Source of the DNA: an uncultured Myxococcales bacterium
Lineage (GTDB): Bacteria; Myxococcota_A; UBA9042
Length of the DNA stretch: 64,000 nt
Direction of reading: 5' to 3'
NCBI GenBank assembly: GCA_903842345.1
Contig: CAIMLR010000007.1
Span: 1-64,000 of the forward strand
Positions within the stretch are counted from its first letter, which is position 1, and every line of letters starts with the position of its first letter. The notes beneath the pieces are model-generated. The model was not told the DNA's origin. It saw only the letters and a list, made by a program, of their open reading frames with translations, and did not search any database. Position numbers and translations under genes: made by a program. This document shows positions 56,465 to 64,000 of the stretch, piece by piece.

Positions 56465-57441
56465 AGCACGCCGCCCTGTTGTTCCGGATGCGATTTCACA
56501 ACGTTGAGCGCTTCCTTGTCGCCGTCGCTGCCGCAATCCCAGCTGTTGGGCGCGCCGGGGTATTTGCCCAGGTGGTTGCACCAGTCGCCGCAGCCTTTGT
56601 CGTTGCGCAGGCCCTTGCACAGGTCGTGGCTGGAGAGGCCCAGCGGCGCGCACATGGTCTTGACCGTCGGGTTGCTGGTGAAGTCGCAGCCGAGGTTGCC
56701 GCAGCCAAACAGGTCGTTTGTCGCGTTGGCGCCGCTGGCGCACATGAACGACCCGGTCGACGACATCTGGGTTGTGAAAAACACCGGCGGGGTCGCGCCG
56801 GTCATGACGCCCGCGCAGCCGTCGGCGTTGCGGAACACCACGTCGTCCTTGCCATAGCAGACGTGCCAACCGGTGGCGCACAGGTCGCTCACGGTGCAGC
56901 CGACGCCCGCCGCGTTCACGCCGTCGTTGCCGCCCGCGCGGTTGCATTGGGCCGGCATGTTGAAGATGCCGGGCTGGTCCCAGGCGCCGCCGCACGCCGC
57001 GATCGTCGGGAAGATTTGGGCGTCGCCAAAGCCCTCGCGCGTGCCATCCGAGCAGCCGGCTTTGGTGTTGACCACGGTGACGTCGGCGGCGATGTCCGCC
57101 TCCGCATCGTCAGGCACGTCAGCGACGCTGTCAGGCACGTCAGCGACGGCGTCGGGCACGTCCGCGTCGGCAAAGTTCACGTCTTTTGCGTCAAAGACCA
57201 CGTCCGCGTCAGCAAGGACGACATCTTTTGCATCCAAGACGACGTCCGCGTCAGCAAAGACGACGTCTTTTGCATCCAGGACGACGTCTTTTGCGTCAAA
57301 GACCACGTCTGCGTCAGGCAAGACGACGTCTTTTGCCTCAAAGACCACGTCCGCATCCGTCGATGCCGCGTCCACCGCCATCTTGTCATCAACGGGCTGA
57401 CTGCACGCGGCAAGACAGACCAACGCCAGGATTTTTCGCAT
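56449..57441 (-). CDS. Lipoprotein with an Asp/Val repeat stalk and a cysteine-rich domain
   Basis: The protein is 330 residues. GGAGG lies eight bases before the ATG at 57441; a TTG three bases upstream is rejected. MRKILALVCLAAC is a compact lipoprotein signal. Residues about 20-120 are an acidic low-complexity stalk of alternating units DADVVFDAKDVVL, later ADVPDAV. The rest (about 130-330) is a Cys-rich domain with 16 or more cysteines (CSDGTREGFGDAQIF, LCATGWHVCYGKDD, CGNLGCDF, GDWCNHLGKYPG, LCCLD at the end) that looks globular and is shared by other Myxococcota proteins. The GT39-like gene overlaps its stop, suggesting coupling. Confidence 0.75.
   Translation of the reverse strand: MRKILALVCLAACSQPVDDKMAVDAASTDADVVFEAKDVVLPDADVVFDAKDVVLDAKDVVFADADVVLDAKDVVLADADVVFDAKDVNFADADVPDAVADVPDSVADVPDDAEADIAADVTVVNTKAGCSDGTREGFGDAQIFPTIAACGGAWDQPGIFNMPAQCNRAGGNDGVNAAGVGCTVSDLCATGWHVCYGKDDVVFRNADGCAGVMTGATPPVFFTTQMSSTGSFMCASGANATNDLFGCGNLGCDFTSNPTVKTMCAPLGLSSHDLCKGLRNDKGCGDWCNHLGKYPGAPNSWDCGSDGDKEALNVVKSHPEQQGGVLCCLD
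57090..57376 (-). repeat. Tandem repeat coding for the Asp/Val stalk
   Basis: Short units such as GACGTCGTCTTTGACGCAAA recur with small changes. On the plus strand GACGTC, TTTTGC and CGTCAG elements alternate. Near-identical copies at the DNA level suggest expansion by slippage, so the copy number may vary between strains. The encoded peptide is strongly acidic and could bind calcium or act as an extended spacer. Confidence 0.7.
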
Positions 57442-57453
57442 CAATTTCCCCTC

Positions 57454-59064
57454 CTACAGCCCTGCCGCCACCAGCTTCTGGCGAATCCGCGCCTGCGCGG
57501 CCTCCTGCGTTTCGCCCAGCGCCTCGTGGGCTTGCGCGGCGAGATCGTGCAACTGCGGGTCAAACGGGTTGAACCACGCCGCGCGCTCCAAGGACTCCAG
57601 CGCCTCGCGGAACTTGCCGGCAACAAGCTGCGCGCGCCCGGCGAGGATGTACAGCGGCGCGTGCTCCGGCCACGCTTCAAGCGCCGGCTTCAGGTAATCC
57701 AGCGCCTCGTCGGATTTGTTGAGGTCGAGCAACACCCGCACCAGCCGCGTCGGCAGCAGTGGTCCATCGCTCTGCCCCGCCGCCATCGCTTTGCGGTACT
57801 CGATCGCCGCCGCCAACGGCCGATGCGCCACCGCGAGCCGATCGCCCAGCTCCGCGAACTTGCGGGCGTCGCCGCCCAGACTCTTCAGGACCGCCGCCGT
57901 GCCACCCGCCGACTTGAAATACAGCTTCTCCGGCCGCCGCAGCTGCGCCTCCGGGTCGTTCTGTTCGCGCAGGTCCACGGCCAGCATGTCCTTTTTCCAC
58001 GCCGCAGCGAACTGCGCCGGCGTCATGCCGGAAAATTTCTGCAACGCCGCGGTCTCGTCCAGCCCCTGGCCAAAATAGCTGACGAGTCGCCCCGCCTGGC
58101 CATCCGCCGGCCGCCCCGCCTTGGATTCCAGCGCGCCGCCTTGCGCCAGCAGCCAGCCGACCGCGTGGTGCACTTCCGCAAACGCCAACTGCGTGTCCTC
58201 CTGGGTCGGCAGCAGCGCCATCGACGGGGACATGCGCTGCAGGGTGATGAATTTCTTCTTGCCGCGCGCCGCCAACAGCGCCTGTCGCTCACTGCGATCC
58301 AACAGCGCCGCGGGTCGACCGCGCCACACGCCTTCAAAGGACCGCGCCAAGCCTTCATGCAGCCACACCGGCACGCCCGGACCGCCGCGCTTGATGACGA
58401 ACCAGTGCGTCAGCTCGTGCGCAACCGTGTCTGCCCAAGCGTAGCCAAAGACCAGATCTTGCGGGCTTGTGATCATGACGCGGTTGTACTTGCACAGCGC
58501 GATCGTGCCGGAGTTGCGGATCTGCTCGACGGTCAGGCCGCTCACGCGCCCCAGATCCTCGCTGCGCGGATAGACGTGGATGGCGATCGGCTCGTCGCCC
58601 ACCGCGCCAAACGCCTGCTCCAGGATCGGCAGCGTGCGGCTGAGCACGTGCTCGATGTAGGCCAGCAGCACCTCGTCCGCGCCCGGCCGCAGCCAGACCG
58701 TCACGCGGCCGTTGAGCATTTTGTGCGGCTTGGCGCTCGCCAGCACCTCAGCGGTAGAAATCGTCAGGTCCAGGTACAGCTGCGCGCGCTCCCGCAGGCT
58801 GGCAGGCGCGTGCGTCAGGCCCGCGGTCTTCTGGAGGGACACGCGCGCCTCGGCGAACTTCCCTTCCAGAAAATCCGTCACGCCGCGGCAGTACGCCGCT
58901 GCCACGGAATCCGCCATCTGCCGCTGCATATCCGCGACCAGCGGCTCCGCGCACACCGGATCTTCCCGGCCGAGGCAGGCGGAGATCTGGTCGCCCAACA
59001 CCTCCAACGTCGGCGACGGCGCGGTCGCGCTTGCGAGCAGGAGAGCGAGAAGGAGGCTGGGCAT
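57454..59064 (-). CDS. Exported peptidase-MA-like metalloprotease with TPR repeats
   Basis: The protein is 536 residues. A short signal peptide (LLLALLLASATA) opens it. The central gluzincin-type domain has the zinc motif AHELTHWFV near residue 216 and the downstream glutamate in PVWLHEGLARSFEG, the pattern of peptidase MA-like proteins. A C-terminal helical part (about residues 385-536) reads as tetratricopeptide repeats (ALDYLKPALEAWPEHAPLYILAGRAQ). It probably acts in the periplasm on an unknown substrate, with the repeats binding partners. It follows 9 bp upstream of the Asp/Val lipoprotein gene on the same strand and is divergent from the S41 protease gene. Confidence 0.8.
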   Translation of the reverse strand: MPSLLLALLLASATAPSPTLEVLGDQISACLGREDPVCAEPLVADMQRQMADSVAAAYCRGVTDFLEGKFAEARVSLQKTAGLTHAPASLRERAQLYLDLTISTAEVLASAKPHKMLNGRVTVWLRPGADEVLLAYIEHVLSRTLPILEQAFGAVGDEPIAIHVYPRSEDLGRVSGLTVEQIRNSGTIALCKYNRVMITSPQDLVFGYAWADTVAHELTHWFVIKRGGPGVPVWLHEGLARSFEGVWRGRPAALLDRSERQALLAARGKKKFITLQRMSPSMALLPTQEDTQLAFAEVHHAVGWLLAQGGALESKAGRPADGQAGRLVSYFGQGLDETAALQKFSGMTPAQFAAAWKKDMLAVDLREQNDPEAQLRRPEKLYFKSAGGTAAVLKSLGGDARKFAELGDRLAVAHRPLAAAIEYRKAMAAGQSDGPLLPTRLVRVLLDLNKSDEALDYLKPALEAWPEHAPLYILAGRAQLVAGKFREALESLERAAWFNPFDPQLHDLAAQAHEALGETQEAAQARIRQKLVAAGL

Positions 59065-59175
59065 ACGACGTCACGCCAGCGACGGCTGGTGCCCAGAGCG
59101 TACCCGCGTCGGGCGGTGTTGCAAGTGTTGACGCGGCGCTCGCACAGCCGTCGCCAAACCGCTATCCTGCCGCGC

Positions 59176-62076
59176 GTGAACGGTTCCCTGCCCAGCCTGC
59201 CTACCCGTCCGCCGCGCTACCGGTTGCGCCTCGCTTTGGCGTCGGTGGCGGCGACCCTGTGCGCGGTCGCCGGGTGGCAGCTGCTCGCCGCGCCGGAGTT
59301 CCGGCCGCAGCCGCAGTCGGCCCAGGTTGCCCCGGCGGATCGCGAGCCGTCGATTGCCCTGCCGCGGGCGCCGCTCGCGGGGTCGCGCCAACAGGAGATC
59401 GCGGCGCTGCGGGATGGCCACATCGTCGGCCGCGCGCTCGACCTGATCCGCCACCGCTACGTGGACCCGGCGCGCATGCACCCCCGCGAGATGCTGGAGG
59501 AAGCGCTGCAGGCCGTCGCGCACTTGGTGCCGGAGATGCTCGTCGACGCGCCCGCGCTCTTTGCCGATGGCCAGCCGCGGATCCTGCGCATCCGCATCGG
59601 CGAGTCGACCTGGAACCTGGACGCCGCCGCGGTCACCGATCCGCTGCACCTCGGTTGGACGCTGCTGCAGGCGCTGCGCATCGTCGCGGATCACCTGCCG
59701 CCTGACGTGCAGCCGGCGCGCGTGGAATACGTGGCGGTGAACGGGATGCTGGCGACGCTGGACCCGTATTCGCACATGCTGGACCCCGATCAATGGCGGG
59801 ACATGCAGACCAACACGGGCGGTCATTTTGGCGGCCTGGGCATCGTGATCCTGACGCAGGAAGGCGTGCTGGTCGTCCAATCCGTGCTGCCCGATTCACC
59901 GGCGCAGAAAGCGGGCATCCTGGCGGGCGACGAAATCCTGCAGATCGACGGCGAAGATACGCTGAACATGAGCGTCGACGACGCGGTGGATCGGCTGCGC
60001 GGCGAAGTGGGCACGGCGGCGCGGCTGTTGTTGCGGCGCAAGGGCTGGGCGCAGCCGCAGGAGGTGACGGTGACCCGCGCCGTGATTCACCTGCAAAGCG
60101 TGGAGTCGCGGCTGCTGGACAACGGCGTCGGGTATGCCCGGATCAAGAATTTCCAGCGCGGCTCCGCGGATGAACTGCGCGAGGCCGTCGATGCGCTGCT
60201 GGAATCGGGCAGCCAACCGGCGCTGGTGCTCGACCTGCGCGACAATCCCGGCGGGCTGCTGGACGAGGCGGTGCGCGTCTGCGACCTGTTCATGCTCTCC
60301 GGACCGGCGGTCATCACGGTGACGGGCGGGCAGCACGCGCGCGACGAACGGCTGGTGTCCGGCAAGGGCAAGTTCCGGCAGTTGGCGCTCGCGGTGCTCG
60401 TCAACGGCCATTCCGCGAGCGCGTCAGAAGTCGTTGCGGGATCGCTGAAATTCTCCAACCGCGCGATCGTCGTGGGCGAGCAGAGCTTTGGCAAGGCGAG
60501 CGTGCAAGTGCCGTATGAGATGGGCGATGCGGCGCTGAAGCTGACCGTGGCCAAGTACCTGGTGAAGGGCGACGTGGACCTGCACACGGTCGGCATCACG
60601 CCGGACGTGGGGATGCAGTTCATTTCCGCCACGCGGGAGAACGTCAGCCTGTTTGGCCCGCCGCGGCAAGTGCGGAGCAATCGCCGTTCGCGGCTGGCCC
60701 AGCCGGTGACCGTGCCACAGGCGGCGTATCGGCTGCGGGTGCTGCTGCCGGATCCGGCGCAAAGCGCGGCGGGCGAGGAGACGCCGGCGGAAGTGATGGA
60801 ACGGGCGCCCCGGCAGCGCGCGGCGCAGTTGCTGCGGCGCTCCGGCGACGTGAACGCCAAACTGACGCTGAAGGCGGCGGAGGCGGATTTGGCGGAGATG
60901 GCGCGCGAGGACGACGACGGGCTGGTCGCGCACCTGAAGAAACAGAACATCGATTGGCGGCAGGGCGAGCATGTGACCGATCCCGCGCTGCGCGTGGAAA
61001 TTGCCGACGCCAACCAGGGGATCCAGGTCGCGGCGGGCGACGTGCTGCGGGTGTCGGTGACGCTGACCAATCTGGGCAAGGCGCCGCTGACGCGGCTGCA
61101 GGTCCTGACGCGCTCCGACGACCCCGTGCTGGACGGCCACGAGCAGTTGGTCGGCCGGCTGGAACCGGGCCAACAGCGCACGGTGCCGCTGTCCGTGCGG
61201 GTGTCCGCGCGCCATGGCAACGTGGCGGTGCCGATGCGCGTGATGGCGGCGCAGGACGGCCAGCCGCTGGCGCCGCACGACGATACGCTGGTGACCGTGA
61301 CGGAGCGGCCGCAGCCGGACTTTGCCTTTCGCGTGACGCTGGACGACACCGCGAGCGCGTCGCCGGACGGGGTGCTGCAGCCCAAGGAGGAAGCGACGCT
61401 GGCGATTGAAGTCCAGAACCTGGGGCTGGGCCTGGCGCAGGCGACGGAAGTGCGGCTGCGGGTTCTTGGCGCGCAGCGGCTGCATCTGGCGGAAGGTCGC
61501 GTGCGGCTGGGTCAGCTGGCGGCGGGCGCGGCGGCCGTGGCGCGGTTTGCGGTGACCGGCGCGGATCCCAAGTCGCCGACGGCGATCGACGATTGGCAGC
61601 CGGTGGAGCTCGAGTTGACGATCGCGGACGAGACGCTGGCCGTCCAGCGCGTGGAGCCCATCGAAGTGGCGTGGGGGCGCAAGGCGCTCGCGCAGGCGCC
61701 GCACACCGCGGGCGAGCGCATCCACCAGTTGCTGGCGAGCCAAGCGACGGACTGGGCGCTCTCGCCGACGCTCACGCTCCTGCAGGATCGCCTACCGCCG
61801 GTCAACGATCCGTGCGAGCTGACGGTTGCCGGTTCAGCGCACTTTGACAGCCACAGCCCGGCAAGGCGGTTCGTGACCGCGAGCGTGGGTGGCGTGAAAC
61901 AGGCGTATCAGGCAGGCTACAGTCAGGCGGACGTGCCCTTTCGCGCACAGCTGCGACTCGACAGCGGCCTGAACGCCGTTACAATTCAAGCGCGGGCTGG
62001 CGCGCACCGGATTGCCGAAAGGCAATTGCTCGTCCATTGTACGCGCGCATCGGTTGCGCCAGATTCGCTGCCCTGA
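59176..62076 (+). CDS. S41-family C-terminal processing protease with CARDB-like tail
   Basis: The protein is 966 residues from a GTG at 59176, which places a signal anchor (LRLALASVAATLCAVAGWQLL) near the start; no clear ribosome-binding site. An N-terminal helical region precedes VNGMLATLDPYSHML, a PDZ domain (ILTQEGVLVVQSVLPDSPAQKAGI) and the S41 core with the Ser/Lys dyad S415 (NGHSASASE) and K440 (EQSFGKASVQ). After about residue 600 come two CARDB-like beta domains (VLRVSVTLTNLGKAPLTRLQV and EATLAIEVQNLGLGLAQATEV) and a further C-terminal domain. The extension makes it about twice the length of typical CtpA. The next gene starts 8 bp downstream. Confidence 0.9.
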   Translation: MNGSLPSLPTRPPRYRLRLALASVAATLCAVAGWQLLAAPEFRPQPQSAQVAPADREPSIALPRAPLAGSRQQEIAALRDGHIVGRALDLIRHRYVDPARMHPREMLEEALQAVAHLVPEMLVDAPALFADGQPRILRIRIGESTWNLDAAAVTDPLHLGWTLLQALRIVADHLPPDVQPARVEYVAVNGMLATLDPYSHMLDPDQWRDMQTNTGGHFGGLGIVILTQEGVLVVQSVLPDSPAQKAGILAGDEILQIDGEDTLNMSVDDAVDRLRGEVGTAARLLLRRKGWAQPQEVTVTRAVIHLQSVESRLLDNGVGYARIKNFQRGSADELREAVDALLESGSQPALVLDLRDNPGGLLDEAVRVCDLFMLSGPAVITVTGGQHARDERLVSGKGKFRQLALAVLVNGHSASASEVVAGSLKFSNRAIVVGEQSFGKASVQVPYEMGDAALKLTVAKYLVKGDVDLHTVGITPDVGMQFISATRENVSLFGPPRQVRSNRRSRLAQPVTVPQAAYRLRVLLPDPAQSAAGEETPAEVMERAPRQRAAQLLRRSGDVNAKLTLKAAEADLAEMAREDDDGLVAHLKKQNIDWRQGEHVTDPALRVEIADANQGIQVAAGDVLRVSVTLTNLGKAPLTRLQVLTRSDDPVLDGHEQLVGRLEPGQQRTVPLSVRVSARHGNVAVPMRVMAAQDGQPLAPHDDTLVTVTERPQPDFAFRVTLDDTASASPDGVLQPKEEATLAIEVQNLGLGLAQATEVRLRVLGAQRLHLAEGRVRLGQLAAGAAAVARFAVTGADPKSPTAIDDWQPVELELTIADETLAVQRVEPIEVAWGRKALAQAPHTAGERIHQLLASQATDWALSPTLTLLQDRLPPVNDPCELTVAGSAHFDSHSPARRFVTASVGGVKQAYQAGYSQADVPFRAQLRLDSGLNAVTIQARAGAHRIAERQLLVHCTRASVAPDSLP

Positions 62077-62084
62077 GGTTGCCT

Positions 62085-63161
62085 ATGTCGCCGTTTCGCC
62101 TCGTTCTTCGCTTGTCCCTTGCCAGCCTGACGCTGGCGGCTGCCCTGCCCGCGTGGGCGCAAGCGCCCGAGGTGGATCGCAGCGAAGTGGACGCCAAGAA
62201 GAAGGCGACCGAAGAAAAGGAAAAGGCCAAGGCCGCGGCTGCGGCGTCCGTCGTGCAGGAATCGGAGTCGGCGCGCGAGTCCCGGGAAGCGCAGGAGAAA
62301 AAGGAACACAACGCCAAGGAAGCGGTCAAGCGTTTCTCAGAAGCATCGGACGCCGCGCGCAAAGGCCAGACGGCGCGTGCGTTGGCGCTTCTCGAGGCGG
62401 CAGCCCAGCTGGATCCGTTTCGCCACGAGTTTCCGCTCAACGTGGCGACCGTTGCGGAAGCGCTCAAGCAGCCGGAAACGGAGTTCAAAGCGCTGTCGGC
62501 CGCGACGATCCTGCTGAAGCGCGTGCTGGCGCAAGTCGGCGATTCGCCCAAGAAGCCGGAATATGAGGCGCAGTTGAAGAAGGCGGAGAATCGCCTGACG
62601 GAGCTGCGCAGCGAGGGCAAAATCGCCACGGGCACCATCCGCCTGTTTGCCGAACCCAAGACGTGCGAAATCTTCCTGGACGGCGTGTACGTCGGCGTAG
62701 GCGAAGGCACGATCGAGTCGCTGACCGGCACGCGCAAGGCCGAGACGCGCTGCGTTGGCTTCTACGACTACGAACAGTTCGTCAACGTCCGCGTCGGTGA
62801 TCCCACCTCGGCTACGATCAAGCCGAGCGCGGTGCCGTACTTTGGCAAGCTCATCGTGCGCGTGGACCAGACGGACGGGGTCATCACTTTCCTGGACGAC
62901 GTGCCGATCGAGCAGCGCCTCGCGGAAAAGCCCACGCAAGACGGCAAGATTTCCGGCAAGGGCACCAAGGCCGAGCCGTACCAACTGGCCGCGCGCAAGT
63001 GGATCATCCGGTTCGCCAAGGAAGGCTACGATCGCTGGCATCGCCGCATCGACATTCACCGCGACGAGACGGTGATGGTCGATGCGCGGCTGGAAGCGCT
63101 TGCGGACACCGAGGATGCGGCGCCGACCAGCGCCATTCCGCCTGCCGCGCCCAAGAAGTAG
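62085..63161 (+). CDS. Exported TPR/PEGA-like protein
   Basis: The protein is 358 residues; GAGG lies seven bases before the ATG at 62085. A signal peptide ends LPAWAQAPE. Residues about 30-95 are a Lys/Glu/Ala-rich coiled coil; about 90-185 are helical repeats (ARALALLEAAAQLDP). The C-terminal half has PEGA-like strands (IRLFAEPKTCEIFLDGVYVGVGEG and WIIRFAKEGYDRWHRRIDI). The build recalls the PEGA protein at 19175 without its membrane helix. It lies 8 bp after the S41 protease and 12 bp before the MlaE permease, so it is probably a partner in envelope maintenance. Exact function unknown. Confidence 0.75.
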   Translation: MSPFRLVLRLSLASLTLAAALPAWAQAPEVDRSEVDAKKKATEEKEKAKAAAAASVVQESESARESREAQEKKEHNAKEAVKRFSEASDAARKGQTARALALLEAAAQLDPFRHEFPLNVATVAEALKQPETEFKALSAATILLKRVLAQVGDSPKKPEYEAQLKKAENRLTELRSEGKIATGTIRLFAEPKTCEIFLDGVYVGVGEGTIESLTGTRKAETRCVGFYDYEQFVNVRVGDPTSATIKPSAVPYFGKLIVRVDQTDGVITFLDDVPIEQRLAEKPTQDGKISGKGTKAEPYQLAARKWIIRFAKEGYDRWHRRIDIHRDETVMVDARLEALADTEDAAPTSAIPPAAPKK

Positions 63162-63173
63162 GCGAAACACCGC

Positions 63174-63983
63174 GTGACAACCGTGATCCTCCCATTGCCA
63201 GCCAAGAAAGCCGCGCCGACCGCGTGGCTCAAGTGGCTGCGCGCAACGTCCGCGCCGATGCGGCAATTCCTCGCGCTGTGCCGCGACACGCTGGTGCAGA
63301 TTGGCTCGGGACGCCGTGAAAAGGGCGCCATCGTCGAGCAAATGTACGCGATGGGCGTGCAGTCGCTGGTGTTCATCACCGTGACAATCGGCTTTCTGGG
63401 CATGATCCTCGTCTATCAGGTCGCCACGCAGGTGGAGAAAATTCTCCCTGATTTCAGCATGATCGGCCCGGCTTTTCTGCAGATCATGATCAAGGAATTC
63501 GCGCCGACCATTGCCGGCATGATGATCGCCACGCGCGTCGGCTCGGGCATCGCGGCGGAGATCGGCTCCATGGTCGTGACCGAGCAAGTCGACGCGCTGC
63601 GCATGTGCAACGCCGATCCGGTCAACTACCTGATTGTTCCGCGCTTTTTGGCTGCCGGCTTGATGATGATCTGCCTCACCATCTACGCCACGCTGATCGG
63701 CGAAATTACCGGCATGCTGACCGGCTACCTCGGCTTTGGCATCCACCCGCTGACGTTCCTGTCGATCCAGCTGGTCAAGGCGGGCGACATCGTCTCCGGC
63801 GTGACCAAGGCCTTTGCGTATGGCTGCGCGATTCCGCTCATCGCCGGCCAAGCGGGACTGGAAGCGACCGGCGGCTCAGAAGGCGTGGGCTGGGCGACGA
63901 CGCGCGCGGTGGTCAACGCCTCGTTCGCCGTCGTGCTGCTGGATTTCCTGATTTCCGGAGCAATCTACACGTTCTTCGGCTGA
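63174..63983 (+). CDS. mlaE: MlaE-family ABC transporter permease
   Basis: The protein is 269 residues from the GTG at 63174. The MlaE fold is clear: an amphipathic N-terminal helix, then membrane helices with FITVTIGFLGMILVYQ, IKEFAPTIAGMMIATRVGSGIAAEIGSM (the coupling-helix region), VTEQVDALRM and the closing ISGAIYTFFG. MlaE permeases move phospholipids between the inner and outer membranes with an MlaF ATPase and an MCE-domain protein. The next gene begins in a TGATG overlap and is probably the ATPase, but it is cut by the window edge. Confidence 0.92.
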   Translation: MTTVILPLPAKKAAPTAWLKWLRATSAPMRQFLALCRDTLVQIGSGRREKGAIVEQMYAMGVQSLVFITVTIGFLGMILVYQVATQVEKILPDFSMIGPAFLQIMIKEFAPTIAGMMIATRVGSGIAAEIGSMVVTEQVDALRMCNADPVNYLIVPRFLAAGLMMICLTIYATLIGEITGMLTGYLGFGIHPLTFLSIQLVKAGDIVSGVTKAFAYGCAIPLIAGQAGLEATGGSEGVGWATTRAVVNASFAVVLLDFLISGAIYTFFG

Positions 63984-64000
63984 TGTTCGCGCTTGACCAA
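63983..64000 (+). CDS. First codons of the gene after mlaE, probably the transporter ATPase
   Basis: The ATG at 63983 overlaps the mlaE stop (TGATG) and reads MFALDQ before the window ends. Six codons cannot identify a protein; gene order in Mla operons makes an MlaF-type ATPase likely. Confidence 0.35.

Overview
The window is GC-rich, densely coding bacterial DNA that looks chromosomal. No rRNA, insertion sequence, prophage or CRISPR array was seen. The gene set points to Myxococcota or a close deltaproteobacterial relative. It has many lipoproteins with cysteine-rich repeats, PEGA/TPR envelope proteins, a CdnL/CarD regulator, an NtrC-type sigma-54 regulator, an OmpA protein with thrombospondin type-3 repeats, a LuxC-like reductase and a very large outer-membrane protein. 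This placement is inference from gene content.

Layout. (1) 0-13 kb is a secretome region. It holds lipoproteins (1-172, 483-2861, 10515-12452), a 1436-residue cysteine-rich protein (3227-7537), xseA, a small membrane protein and decayed intergenic repeats. (2) At 13-15.6 kb are a DUF1287-type protein that lacks the usual catalytic residues, a pair of perfect DnaA boxes, and trmFO. (3) 15.7-38.9 kb is a 23 kb run of eight same-strand genes separated by about 30-125 bp. It starts with a four-module redox protein (VKOR, DsbA, formylglycine-generating-enzyme-like, TlpA). It continues through a phosphodiester-glycosidase-like lipoprotein, a PEGA protein, a Kelch-type propeller lipoprotein and a 4541-residue DUF11-repeat protein ending in an outer-membrane barrel. 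It closes with a small lipoprotein, an SH3-domain protein and an HtrA protease. (4) 38.9-45.2 kb is an information-processing island. It has a LuxC-like reductase, four tRNA-Ser genes covering all four standard bacterial serine anticodons, tRNA-Arg(ACG) directly before tadA (whose product edits that anticodon), a tRNA 5'-half remnant, the 4.5S SRP RNA with its terminator, then dnaX, recR and cdnL. The order tRNA-Ser/tadA/SRP RNA/dnaX/recR matches the Bacillus subtilis arrangement, minus ybaB/ebfC. (5) 45.2-52 kb holds an orphan parA, an OmpA protein, an orphan sigma-54 regulator and a TolQ-TolR-TolA-like set. (6) 52-59 kb holds a transglutaminase-like protein, a metallo-beta-lactamase-fold lipoprotein, a Dyp peroxidase, a GT39-type glycosyltransferase, an Asp/Val-repeat lipoprotein and a peptidase-MA protein. 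(7) 59.2-64 kb is a tight operon of an S41 protease, a TPR/PEGA protein, an MlaE permease and the first codons of the next gene.

The strongest candidate for an undescribed system is the 15.7-38.9 kb run. My reading is that a membrane redox-folding machine, a giant barrel-anchored surface protein and an HtrA quality-control protease are encoded together, in a genome rich in cysteine-dense exported proteins. Two further genes, at 483 and 13134, keep the scaffold of an enzyme family but have lost its catalytic residues.
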